A stretch of DNA of 6,224 bases, taken from JBFHRB01 sp041591915 (GTDB lineage Bacteria > Actinomycetota > Nitriliruptoria > Nitriliruptorales > Nitriliruptoraceae). The DNA is taken from the NCBI GenBank assembly GCA_041591915.1, contig JBFHRB010000200.1, positions 1 to 6,224 of the forward strand, given 5' to 3'. The translations under genes and the position numbers were made by a program. The notes beneath the pieces were generated by a model that was not told where the DNA came from, made no database searches, and was given only the letters and a program-made list of their open reading frames with translations. This document shows positions 1 through 6,224 of this stretch, in pieces. Within the stretch, counting starts at the first letter, position 1, and every line of letters begins with the position of its first letter.

Positions 1-191
1 ACCTCTACGACGACGACGACGAGGGACAGGGCGAGGGCGAGGACGGAGACGAGGGCGAGTCCACGGTGGAGGCCGCTGCAGGGGAGCCGGCCACCGTCCC
101 GTCGGGCGCCGTTGACGGCGACCCGGACGACACCGAGGGCCTGTTCGCGTGGCGCGAGCAGCGCTTCCGCCACACCCCGTCCGACGGCTGA
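1..191 (+). CDS. C-terminal end of an unidentified protein with an acidic low-complexity tail (5' end outside window)
   Basis: The frame starting at base 3 is open from the left edge to a TGA at 189-191 and gives the last 62 residues of a protein. The tail opens with LYDDDDEGQGEGEDGDEGE, almost all Asp, Glu and Gly, encoded partly by a (GAC)4 run at 9-20. A short Ala/Pro/Gly spacer follows, and the protein ends in a less biased, more basic stretch, GLFAWREQRFRHTPSDG. No catalytic domain is visible. The acidic part is very probably disordered; the aromatic and basic ending could be a docking motif, but that is a guess. The stop is 9 nt before coaX and supplies part of its ribosome binding site, so the two genes are probably co-transcribed. 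Pantothenate or NAD synthesis genes often sit upstream of coaX, but nothing here identifies this gene as one of them. Confidence 0.72.
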   Translation, partial: LYDDDDEGQGEGEDGDEGESTVEAAAGEPATVPSGAVDGDPDDTEGLFAWREQRFRHTPSDG

Positions 192-200
192 GGTCGTCAC

Positions 201-965
201 GTGCTGCTGGCCATCGATGTCGGCAACTCGAACACCGTCCTCGGCGTGTTCAACGGGGACGACCTCGTGGAGCACTGGCGCGTGTCCAGCGATGCCGGAC
301 GGACGTCCGACGAGATGGCACTGCTGCTGAGCGGCCTCCTCGGCTTCGCCGACCTCTCGTTCTCCCACAACGTCCACGGCGTCGTGCTGTCGAGCGTCGT
401 CCCGCCGGTCACCGAGATCTACCGTGACATGACCGAGCGGTACTTCCACTTCCAGCCGGTCGTGGTCGAGCCGGGCGTCAAGACCGGGATCGCCCTCCGG
501 TACGACAACCCGCGGGAGATCGGTGCCGACCGCATCGTCAACGCCGTCGCGGCCCACGAGCTGTACGGCGGCCCGGCGATCGTCGTCGACTTCGGCACGT
601 CCACGAACTTCGACGCGGTCAGCCGCGACGGCGAGTTCGTCGGTGGCGTCATCGCCCCCGGCGTCATGACGTCGACGAACGCGCTCGTGTCACGCGCGGC
701 CCGGCTGCCGAAGGTCGAGATGAGCACGCCGGCCCACGCCATCGGACGTTCCACGATCGCCGCGATGCAGTCCGGGATCGTGTTCGGCTTCGCCGGCCAG
801 GTCGATGCGATCGTCCGTCGGATGAAGGCCGAGCTCGGGCCGGGCGTGACGGTCGTCGCCACCGGTGGCCTGGCCCCGTCGGTCCTCGCGGCATGCGAGA
901 CGATCGACCACCACGACCCGTGGCTGACGCTGAAGGGCCTGCGACTCATCTGGGAGCGCAACTGA
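201..965 (+). CDS. coaX: Type III pantothenate kinase
   Basis: The product phosphorylates pantothenate to 4'-phosphopantothenate using ATP in the cytosol, the first committed step of coenzyme A synthesis. At 254 residues it has the usual length of the type III (CoaX) family, which has an ASKHA (actin-like) fold. Visible family motifs are the N-terminal phosphate loop AIDVGNSNT (residues 4-12, Asp6 the expected metal-site residue), GADRIVNA (108-115, Asp110 the expected catalytic base), DFGTSTNFDAV (130-140), GGVIAPG (148-154), TGGLA (221-225) and the C-terminal LTLKGLRLIWERN. The third motif carries Ser and Asn where many homologues have Ala and Thr. The GTG start is chosen because it places the phosphate loop at the very N-terminus and has GAGGT at 190-194, 6 nt upstream, overlapping the preceding stop. 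It lies upstream of lysS in the same direction. Identification is firm. Confidence 0.96.
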   Translation: MLLAIDVGNSNTVLGVFNGDDLVEHWRVSSDAGRTSDEMALLLSGLLGFADLSFSHNVHGVVLSSVVPPVTEIYRDMTERYFHFQPVVVEPGVKTGIALRYDNPREIGADRIVNAVAAHELYGGPAIVVDFGTSTNFDAVSRDGEFVGGVIAPGVMTSTNALVSRAARLPKVEMSTPAHAIGRSTIAAMQSGIVFGFAGQVDAIVRRMKAELGPGVTVVATGGLAPSVLAACETIDHHDPWLTLKGLRLIWERN

Positions 966-988
966 CGGGCCCGGCCCGCCGGTAGCAT
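962..988 (+). promoter_or_regulatory. Possible lysS promoter
   Basis: TAGCAT at 983-988 fits the TANNNT pattern of actinobacterial -10 elements. A weak -35-like CTGACG lies at 962-967, overlapping the coaX stop, but the 15-nt spacing is short. AACTGA at 960-965 would give 17 nt. Transcription would begin near 995, leaving a leader of about 27 nt. No good Shine-Dalgarno sequence precedes the lysS GTG, so its translation may depend on the short leader or on read-through from coaX. This is pattern matching only. Confidence 0.3.
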
Positions 989-1012
989 CCGGGGCCATCC
1001 CGCATCCCCGGA
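988..1012 (+). other. Small GC-rich hairpin in the coaX-lysS gap
   Basis: TCCGGGG at 988-994 is a perfect 7-bp inverted match to CCCCGGA at 1006-1012, with an 11-nt loop. No T-run follows, so it is not a standard intrinsic terminator. It sits between the candidate -10 element and the lysS GTG at 1022 and would be in the lysS leader if that promoter is real. GC-rich inverted repeats arise easily by chance in such a genome. Confidence 0.35.
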
Positions 1013-1021
1013 CACCCCACC

Positions 1022-2550
<1,529 letters not shown>

Positions 2551-2557
<7 letters not shown>

Positions 2558-2576
2558 CCCGGCAGCAGGCTCAGCC
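2551..2576. terminator. Weak hairpin at the convergent lysS/permease junction
   Basis: Only 13 nt separate the two convergent stop codons. GGCCTGA (2551-2557) can pair with TCAGCC (2571-2576) with one bulged C, so both stop codons lie in the stem. An alternative 5-bp stem pairs GCCTG at 2552-2556 with CAGGC at 2566-2570. Neither is followed by a T-run on either strand. It may serve as a bidirectional stop or transcript-end hairpin, or may be chance. Confidence 0.2.
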
Positions 2577-3344
2577 GTAGTAGACCTTCGTCTCCTCGAA
2601 GCGGAACCGGGTCGCGGCGATCCCCGCGAACGCGACGGTGAAGGCGGCGAGCACGATCGTCGGGAGCACGACGGCCGTGAGGCCCGCGTCATCGAGCACC
2701 ACGTCGCGGAAGCCACGCATCGCCCAGTAGGTCGGGATCGCCGGGGCGACATCCTGCGCCCAGCCCGGCATGACGCTCAGTGGCACGAAGGCGCCACCCA
2801 TGATGGCCAGGACCATCCCGCCGACCGAGCCGATGGCGTTGAGCTGCTGGGACGTCCGTGAGATGGCCGTCACCAGCACGCCGAACGCGCCCAGGCAGGT
2901 CGACAGCATGACGATGAGGACCGCGATCGCGAGCCACGATCCGTCCACCCGGAGGTCGAACAGGGGACCGCTGAGCAGGAACAGCAGCCCGAGCTGGGCG
3001 ACCGTCACCCCGATCATCGGGACGACCTTGCCGATCATGATGTCGAGCGACGTCGCCTGGGAGGCGCGCAGGCGCTCCCACGTCCCCCACCCGTGCTCAC
3101 GGAAGAACGCGAAGCCCGAGTAGCCGACACCGAACGCCGCGAACGCCACCCCGAGGCCGGGCACGGCGAACTCCGAGCCGTTGGCCCCGACGTAGCCCTC
3201 CGCGGCCAGCGTGCCAGCGAACAACCCGCGCATCAGGTAGATCATCCCCAGCGGCATGATCAGCACGAACACGATGAAGGACGGGTCGCTGCGCAGGACC
3301 CGCCACTCGTGCTTGAGCATGGCGCTACTTGCCCGCCAGGACAT
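2571..3344 (-). CDS. ABC-2 type exporter permease (DrrB-like)
   Basis: This is the membrane subunit of an ABC-2 exporter, expected to dimerise and be powered by the adjacent ATPase. With the start at 3344 it has 257 residues, the usual size for a single ABC-2 membrane domain. A short cytoplasmic N-terminus precedes about six hydrophobic segments near 22-40, 60-80, 106-126, 136-161, 170-195 and 224-245. The loop after segment 2, FREHGWGTWERLRAS (81-95), and the GGAFVPLSVMPGW...PTYWAMRGF region (183-212) are typical of the family. An ATG at 3380 would add 12 residues, but the 3344 ATG is preferred because AGGAGG lies 6 nt before it. A third in-frame ATG at 3320 would start just after the ATPase stop and has poorer spacing signals. 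The 20-nt overlap with the ATPase gene implies translational coupling. The substrate cannot be read from the sequence; drugs, lipids and polysaccharides are all known for the wider family. Confidence 0.9.
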   Translation of the reverse strand: MSWRASSAMLKHEWRVLRSDPSFIVFVLIMPLGMIYLMRGLFAGTLAAEGYVGANGSEFAVPGLGVAFAAFGVGYSGFAFFREHGWGTWERLRASQATSLDIMIGKVVPMIGVTVAQLGLLFLLSGPLFDLRVDGSWLAIAVLIVMLSTCLGAFGVLVTAISRTSQQLNAIGSVGGMVLAIMGGAFVPLSVMPGWAQDVAPAIPTYWAMRGFRDVVLDDAGLTAVVLPTIVLAAFTVAFAGIAATRFRFEETKVYYG

Positions 3345-4311
3345 CCTCCACCTCCTCCGGTCGCGCGTCGCGGGCGGCATCGGGGTCGTACTCGCGGCCC
3401 GTGATCGCGAGGTAGACCGTCTCGAGGCTCGCCGCGCGCACCTCGATCCCGGCGAGGCGGTCGCCGTTGCTGCCGAGCATCGTCAGGAGTCTGGCCGTCG
3501 TCCGGGCGGGGTCGTCCGTCGGCACCCGGACCCGATCGCTCCCGACGCGCGTGGCTCCGTCGATGTCGGGCGGTGTGCCCTCGAACGTCAGCTCCACGGC
3601 TGGCGTCGCGTACCTCGCGATGAGGTCTCGGACGTGGCCGCGCGCGATGACCTGGCCATGGTCGACGATCACGACGTCTGCATCCAGCTGCTCCACCTCG
3701 CCCAGGTAGTGGGTCGAGTACAGGACCGAGGACCCACCGGCGGCGAGCTCGCCGACGAGCCGGAGGAGCTGACCTCGGGTCTCCACGTCCGCGCCGACGG
3801 TCGCCTCGTCGAGCAGGAGCAATGGTGGCTCGTGGAGCATGGCGACCGCGGTGTGGAGCCGGCGCTTCTGGCCGCCGGACAGCGTGCCCGCCTGGCGGTC
3901 GAGGGTCTCCTCGATCCCGAGCACCGTCGCTGTTCGCTCGGCGGCGTCACGCAGATCGACACCTGACAGGCCTGCGAGCTCACCGAAGAGCAACAGGTTC
4001 TGTCGCACCGTGACGATCGGGTAGATGCCGAGCTCCTGCGGCGCCAATCCGAGCAACCGGCGTGCGCGGCGTGGATGCGTGAGTGGGTCGAAGCCGCCGA
4101 CGCTCACCGATCCCGCGTCCCGTCGTCGCAGACCGGCGACGATGGACACGAGCGTGGTCTTGCCCGCCCCGTTCGGACCCAGCAGACACACGACCTGGCC
4201 CTCGCCGACATCGAGGTCGACGCCGCGCAGCGCCTCGACCTCGTCGTACCGCTTCCGCAGCCCACGGACCTCGAGCACCGGTCCCCCCGATCGACGGTGC
4301 CGGACCATCAT
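3325..4311 (-). CDS. ABC-2 type exporter ATP-binding protein (DrrA-like, with C-terminal DUF4162-like region)
   Basis: This is the cytoplasmic ATPase that drives the adjacent permease. Of its 328 residues, about 13-225 form the nucleotide-binding domain: Walker A GPNGAGKT (45-52), Q-loop APQELG (Gln92), signature LSGGQKRRL (144-152), Walker B LLLLDE (164-169), D-loop in ATVGAD (170-175) and switch histidine His201 in STHYLGEVEQL. All catalytic residues are present. The commoner DEPTxGLD is replaced by DEATVGAD. Residues 226-305 form the accessory region seen after DrrA-type domains, ending in the familiar SLETVYLAITGRE, followed by a short acidic tail. Tandem ATGs at 4311 and 4308 have only a weak GAGCGG upstream. 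A GTG at 4278 (PVLEV) preceded by GGGGGGA is a credible alternative that shortens the protein by 11 residues. The gene is divergent from the LOG-family gene and overlaps the permease gene by 20 nt. Confidence 0.93.
   Translation of the reverse strand: MMVRHRRSGGPVLEVRGLRKRYDEVEALRGVDLDVGEGQVVCLLGPNGAGKTTLVSIVAGLRRRDAGSVSVGGFDPLTHPRRARRLLGLAPQELGIYPIVTVRQNLLLFGELAGLSGVDLRDAAERTATVLGIEETLDRQAGTLSGGQKRRLHTAVAMLHEPPLLLLDEATVGADVETRGQLLRLVGELAAGGSSVLYSTHYLGEVEQLDADVVIVDHGQVIARGHVRDLIARYATPAVELTFEGTPPDIDGATRVGSDRVRVPTDDPARTTARLLTMLGSNGDRLAGIEVRAASLETVYLAITGREYDPDAARDARPEEVEDVLAGK
3345..3358 (-). promoter_or_regulatory. Strong ribosome binding site for the permease, inside the ATPase gene
   Basis: Read on the minus strand, GGAGGAGGTGGAGG runs directly into the ATG at 3344-3342. 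The AGGAGG core at 3356-3351 has a 6-nt spacer. The same bases encode the Glu-Glu-Val-Glu stretch near the ATPase C-terminus. This decides the permease start in favour of 3344 over 3380 or 3320. Confidence 0.75.
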
Positions 4312-4325
4312 CCGCTCGATCCGTG

Positions 4326-4335
4326 TGGACGTCCA
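4326..4335. promoter_or_regulatory. 10-bp perfect palindrome in the divergent intergenic region
   Basis: TGGACGTCCA is its own reverse complement and lies in the 80-nt gap between the exporter ATPase start (4311) and the LOG-family start (4392). It is 15 bp from the ATPase start and about 20 bp upstream of the candidate LOG -10 element. That position would suit an operator affecting one or both directions. No regulator gene is visible nearby and no second copy was found, so function is inferred from position alone. Confidence 0.3.
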
Positions 4336-4356
4336 ACGCGCGGACGGCCGCAGGAC

Positions 4357-4362
4357 TACGGT
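4357..4362 (+). promoter_or_regulatory. Possible -10 element for the LOG-family gene
   Basis: TACGGT matches TANNNT. It lies 29 nt before the GTG start, almost the same geometry as the TAGCAT before lysS (33 nt). No convincing -35 hexamer is seen at the expected distance (4334-4339 reads CAACGC). Confidence 0.3.
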
Positions 4363-4377
4363 CTGCGGGGAGCAGCC

Positions 4378-4383
4378 AGGGGG
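4378..4383 (+). promoter_or_regulatory. Ribosome binding site deciding the LOG-family start
   Basis: AGGGGG at 4378-4383 is 8 nt before the GTG at 4392. The reading frame stays open upstream to 4083, but that extension lies antisense to the ATPase gene and has no family resemblance. This site and the fit to the family N-terminus fix the start at 4392. Confidence 0.55.
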
Positions 4384-4391
4384 CGGGCCGG

Positions 4392-4961
4392 GTGCGTATC
4401 TGCGTGTACTGCGCGTCGAGCTCCCACGTCGGCGTGCACTACGTCGAAGCAGCCGCAGAGCTCGGTCGCCGAATCGGCGAACGCGGAGACGAGCTGATCT
4501 ACGGCGGCACCAACACCGGCCTGATGGGCACGCTGAGCGGGGCCGCCCAGGCGGCGGGCGCGCGCGTGACGGGCGTCGTGCCTCGACAGATGGCCGACCA
4601 CGGCCTGGCCGACGACGAGCACACCGACGAGCTCATCGTCACCGACGGGATGAGTGCCCGGAAGGTGGCGATGCAGGACCGTGCTGACGCGTTCGTCGCG
4701 CTGCCCGGCGGCTTCGGGACGCTCGAGGAGCTGATGGAGGTCCTGACGCTGAAGCAGCTGGGCTACCACGACCGCCCCATCGTGATGGTCAACATCGACG
4801 GGTTCTGGGATCATCAGCTCGAGGTGTTCGACGCGATGTATCGGGGCGGCTTCGCACGACGCGAGTACGCGCGGCTCTACCACGTGGCTCCGACCGTGGT
4901 GGGCGTCTTCGCGCACCTCGACGTCTACTCGCAGCCCAACGTGCCGAGCAAGCGGTACTGA
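4392..4961 (+). CDS. LOG-family protein: nucleoside 5'-monophosphate phosphoribohydrolase (TIGR00730 type)
   Basis: Proteins of this family release the base from a nucleoside 5'-monophosphate, giving ribose 5-phosphate. Plant and some bacterial members (LOG, 'Lonely guy') activate cytokinin nucleotides this way, and many bacterial members also act on AMP. The 189 residues fit the short, dimeric class. Visible motifs are the N-terminal strand RICVYCASS (2-10), GGTNTGLMG (38-46), GMSARK (86-91) with the conserved substrate-contacting Arg/Lys, and the hallmark PGGFGTLEE (105-113), whose last Glu is the expected catalytic residue. Older databases often call this family 'lysine decarboxylase', which is wrong. 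The GTG start places the first beta strand at the N-terminus. The FecR-domain gene starts one base after the stop, so the two are probably one operon. The natural substrate here cannot be told from sequence. Confidence 0.92.
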   Translation: MRICVYCASSSHVGVHYVEAAAELGRRIGERGDELIYGGTNTGLMGTLSGAAQAAGARVTGVVPRQMADHGLADDEHTDELIVTDGMSARKVAMQDRADAFVALPGGFGTLEELMEVLTLKQLGYHDRPIVMVNIDGFWDHQLEVFDAMYRGGFARREYARLYHVAPTVVGVFAHLDVYSQPNVPSKRY

Positions 4962-4962
4962 C

Positions 4963-6224
4963 GTGGGGGCCCGCCGAACCGTCGCGATCGCCCTCCTCGG
5001 TGGCGTGGTCGCCGTGGCGTGTTCGGACGTGGGCGGGTTCGCCGAACAGCCGGAGGGGGGCTCACTCGCGGCGCTGGCCATCATCGACACCAACACCGAC
5101 CATCGGGAGGACGCGGACGCACCGTTCGCGCCTGCCGTCCAGCAGCAGCCGCTGGAGGTCGGCGACGGCGTCCGCACGGACGAGACGGGCTTCGCCGAGG
5201 TCGCGTACGCCGACGGCTCCGTCACCCGGCTCGACGCGCAGACCCTGTTCGAGGTCCGCGAGCTGGCCGGCACGTCGACCCTCCCGGAGATCGAGGTGTC
5301 GCTGGACACCGGCCGCACCTGGAACCGGGTGAAGAGCGTCACGGGCACGGAGGGGCGCTTCGAGGTGGAGACGTCGGTCGGCATCGCGACGGTCCGCGGC
5401 ACGGCGTTCGAGGTCGACTGCCCGGTCTTCGGCGACTGCACGTTCACCGTGTACGAGGGCATCGTGGTGGTCACCCTGCTGGACGGCACGGAGGTCGAGA
5501 TCCGCGCGGGTGAGTCGGTCCGGTTCGCGCCGCCGGGCACGAACCCGGGCGACCCACCCGTCGGCGTGGCCGGGGGAGGCGCAGGGGGTCCCGGGCCAGA
5601 CGGCGATGGCCCGGACGGCGATGGCCCGGTGGAGGCGGTCGAGGTCTCCCGAACGGAGTTCGATCCCGGGGTGGTGCCCGAGGGCGACGAGGTCGACGCC
5701 CCGGAGCGCTCGGGGACGGACGGCGTCGGCGCCTTCGTCAGCCGCAACCTGCCCCTCGACGGCCGGACGAACCGCTTCGCCGGAAACCGTGAGTCCTGTT
5801 CCGTGACGGTGGATGGTCGCAACCTCGCCTTCCACACGTCGTCCGACAACCCGCTCGAGCTCGACGTGTCCGACGAGGCGCTGGTCGAGGCGGTGGCCAC
5901 GGCGGACATCGACACGTATCGCGTTGACGTCGTGGTCGAGCCGGTCCGCTGGACCGCCGTCGAGGGGACCGTCGAGCCGGACGCGAACGGCAACCGATCA
6001 CGTTTCGCTGGCACGCTCAACGTGTCGGAGTGGGCGGACCAGGGCGTCGGGCTGTACCGGATCGACGCCACGACGACCGGTGTGCGGTGTGACCTGACGG
6101 CCTTCGTGCGCATCACCGGGCCGAACCCCGTGACCACGACGGCCGGGATCGCGGGCCTCCTCCTCCTCGTCGCAGGGACCGCCGGGGTGATCAGTGGCGC
6201 CACCCGCATCGGCTCGATCGCGAC
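4963..6224 (+). CDS. FecR-domain envelope protein with lipoprotein-type signal and C-terminal membrane segment (3' end outside window)
   Basis: The frame is open from the GTG at 4963 to the right edge, 420 codons with no stop. Residues 1-20 look like a lipoprotein signal: MGARR, a hydrophobic run, then VAVAC with Cys20 as the lipidated residue. A FecR-type domain spans about 62-190: GDGVRTDETGFAEVAYADGS (67-86), a GIATVRGTAFEV segment (139-151) and a YEGIVVVTLLDGTEVEIRAGE stretch (164-184). A Gly/Pro/Asp linker (about 190-226) contains two DGDGP repeats. Residues 265-386 look beta-rich and are not recognised. Residues 391-412 form a hydrophobic segment (GIAGLLLLVAGTAGVISGA). Cys153/Cys159 and Cys279/Cys376 could form disulfides. 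FecR domains sit outside the cytoplasmic membrane; in FecR itself the domain relays an outer-membrane signal to a sigma factor, but no sigma factor or TonB receptor is seen here. The start follows the LOG stop by one base, with only a weak AAGCGG upstream, which suggests translational coupling. Confidence 0.85.
   Translation, partial: MGARRTVAIALLGGVVAVACSDVGGFAEQPEGGSLAALAIIDTNTDHREDADAPFAPAVQQQPLEVGDGVRTDETGFAEVAYADGSVTRLDAQTLFEVRELAGTSTLPEIEVSLDTGRTWNRVKSVTGTEGRFEVETSVGIATVRGTAFEVDCPVFGDCTFTVYEGIVVVTLLDGTEVEIRAGESVRFAPPGTNPGDPPVGVAGGGAGGPGPDGDGPDGDGPVEAVEVSRTEFDPGVVPEGDEVDAPERSGTDGVGAFVSRNLPLDGRTNRFAGNRESCSVTVDGRNLAFHTSSDNPLELDVSDEALVEAVATADIDTYRVDVVVEPVRWTAVEGTVEPDANGNRSRFAGTLNVSEWADQGVGLYRIDATTTGVRCDLTAFVRITGPNPVTTTAGIAGLLLLVAGTAGVISGATRIGSIA
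5599..5628 (+). repeat. Two perfect tandem copies of a 15-bp unit within the FecR-domain gene
   Basis: GACGGCGATGGCCCG occurs at 5599-5613 and again, identical, at 5614-5628. Each copy is in frame and encodes DGDGP, lengthening the linker between the FecR domain and the C-terminal beta-rich region. Perfect identity including third positions suggests a recent duplication. Copy number could vary between strains without breaking the frame. Confidence 0.85.

Noticed and set aside
966..1021. T-box or lysine riboswitch upstream of lysS
   Set aside because: The 56-nt gap is far too short for either and lacks a T-box sequence or the lysine riboswitch core.
3256..3966. A 236-residue plus-strand open frame opposite the ATPase gene
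   Set aside because: It is antisense to the conserved ABC ATPase, including its Walker B and signature codons, and shows no domain of its own.
3325..4311. Exporter cassette as a recently transferred or mobile unit
   Set aside because: GC content and codon use look like those of the neighbours, and there are no flanking repeats, integrase or transposase genes in the window.
4083..4391. A long N-terminal extension of the LOG-family protein
   Set aside because: The extra 103 codons lie antisense to the ATPase gene's N-terminal part and cross the divergent promoter region, with Arg/Pro/Ser-rich composition. The family normally begins at the RICVYC strand, and a GTG with a ribosome binding site is present there.
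4392..4961. Annotation as lysine decarboxylase
   Set aside because: The PGGxGTxxE and GGxxxGLMG motifs belong to the LOG/TIGR00730 family. Pyridoxal phosphate decarboxylase motifs are absent. The name is an old database error.
5572..5595. Possible G-quadruplex (several G-runs in the FecR gene linker)
   Set aside because: One run has only two Gs, and the G-runs are explained by Gly codons in a very GC-rich gene.
4356..6209. A 617-residue open frame on the minus strand across the LOG and FecR genes
   Set aside because: It is antisense to two genes with recognisable domains. Its Ser/Thr/Pro/Arg-rich composition is the usual shadow of high-GC codons, and no motif or ribosome binding site supports it.

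Overview
The window reads as a stretch of a high-GC bacterial chromosome, most likely from a member of the Actinomycetota. The grounds are GC-rich third codon positions, heavy use of GTG starts (all four complete or 5'-complete plus-strand genes begin with GTG), and a coaX-lysS gene pair. I cannot name a genus from sequence alone. Coding density is very high: the longest gap between genes is 80 nt, so there is no gene-free stretch over 300 bases. I see no tRNA, rRNA, CRISPR array, insertion sequence, attachment site or riboswitch.

Layout, left to right. (1) Bases 1-191 are the 3' end of an unidentified plus-strand gene whose product ends in a strongly acidic, low-complexity tail. (2) coaX (201-965), type III pantothenate kinase, is the first step of CoA synthesis. 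It follows the previous stop by 9 nt. (3) lysS (1022-2557), class II lysyl-tRNA synthetase, follows after 56 nt that hold a possible -10 element and a small hairpin. (4) A two-gene ABC-2 exporter lies on the minus strand, convergent with lysS across 13 nt. The ATPase is upstream (4311-3325). The permease is downstream (start best placed at 3344, end 2571) and overlaps the ATPase by 20 nt, with an excellent ribosome binding site inside the ATPase's last codons. (5) An 80-nt divergent region carries a 10-bp perfect palindrome and a candidate -10 element. (6) A LOG-family nucleoside monophosphate phosphoribohydrolase (4392-4961) lies on the plus strand. (7) One base later begins a FecR-domain protein with a lipoprotein-type signal, which is still open at the right edge (4963-6224, 420 codons visible).

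How the genes fit together: the left part is housekeeping (cofactor synthesis and translation). The middle is a self-contained export cassette of unknown substrate. The right part is a probable two-gene operon joining a cytosolic nucleotide hydrolase to an envelope-anchored FecR-domain protein. The least explained item is that last protein. After its FecR domain it has a short Asp/Gly/Pro linker made by a tandem duplication, a beta-rich domain with two cysteines that I do not recognise, and a C-terminal membrane segment. I found no clear sign of an exotic or mobile system. Most of the window is ordinary chromosomal core.
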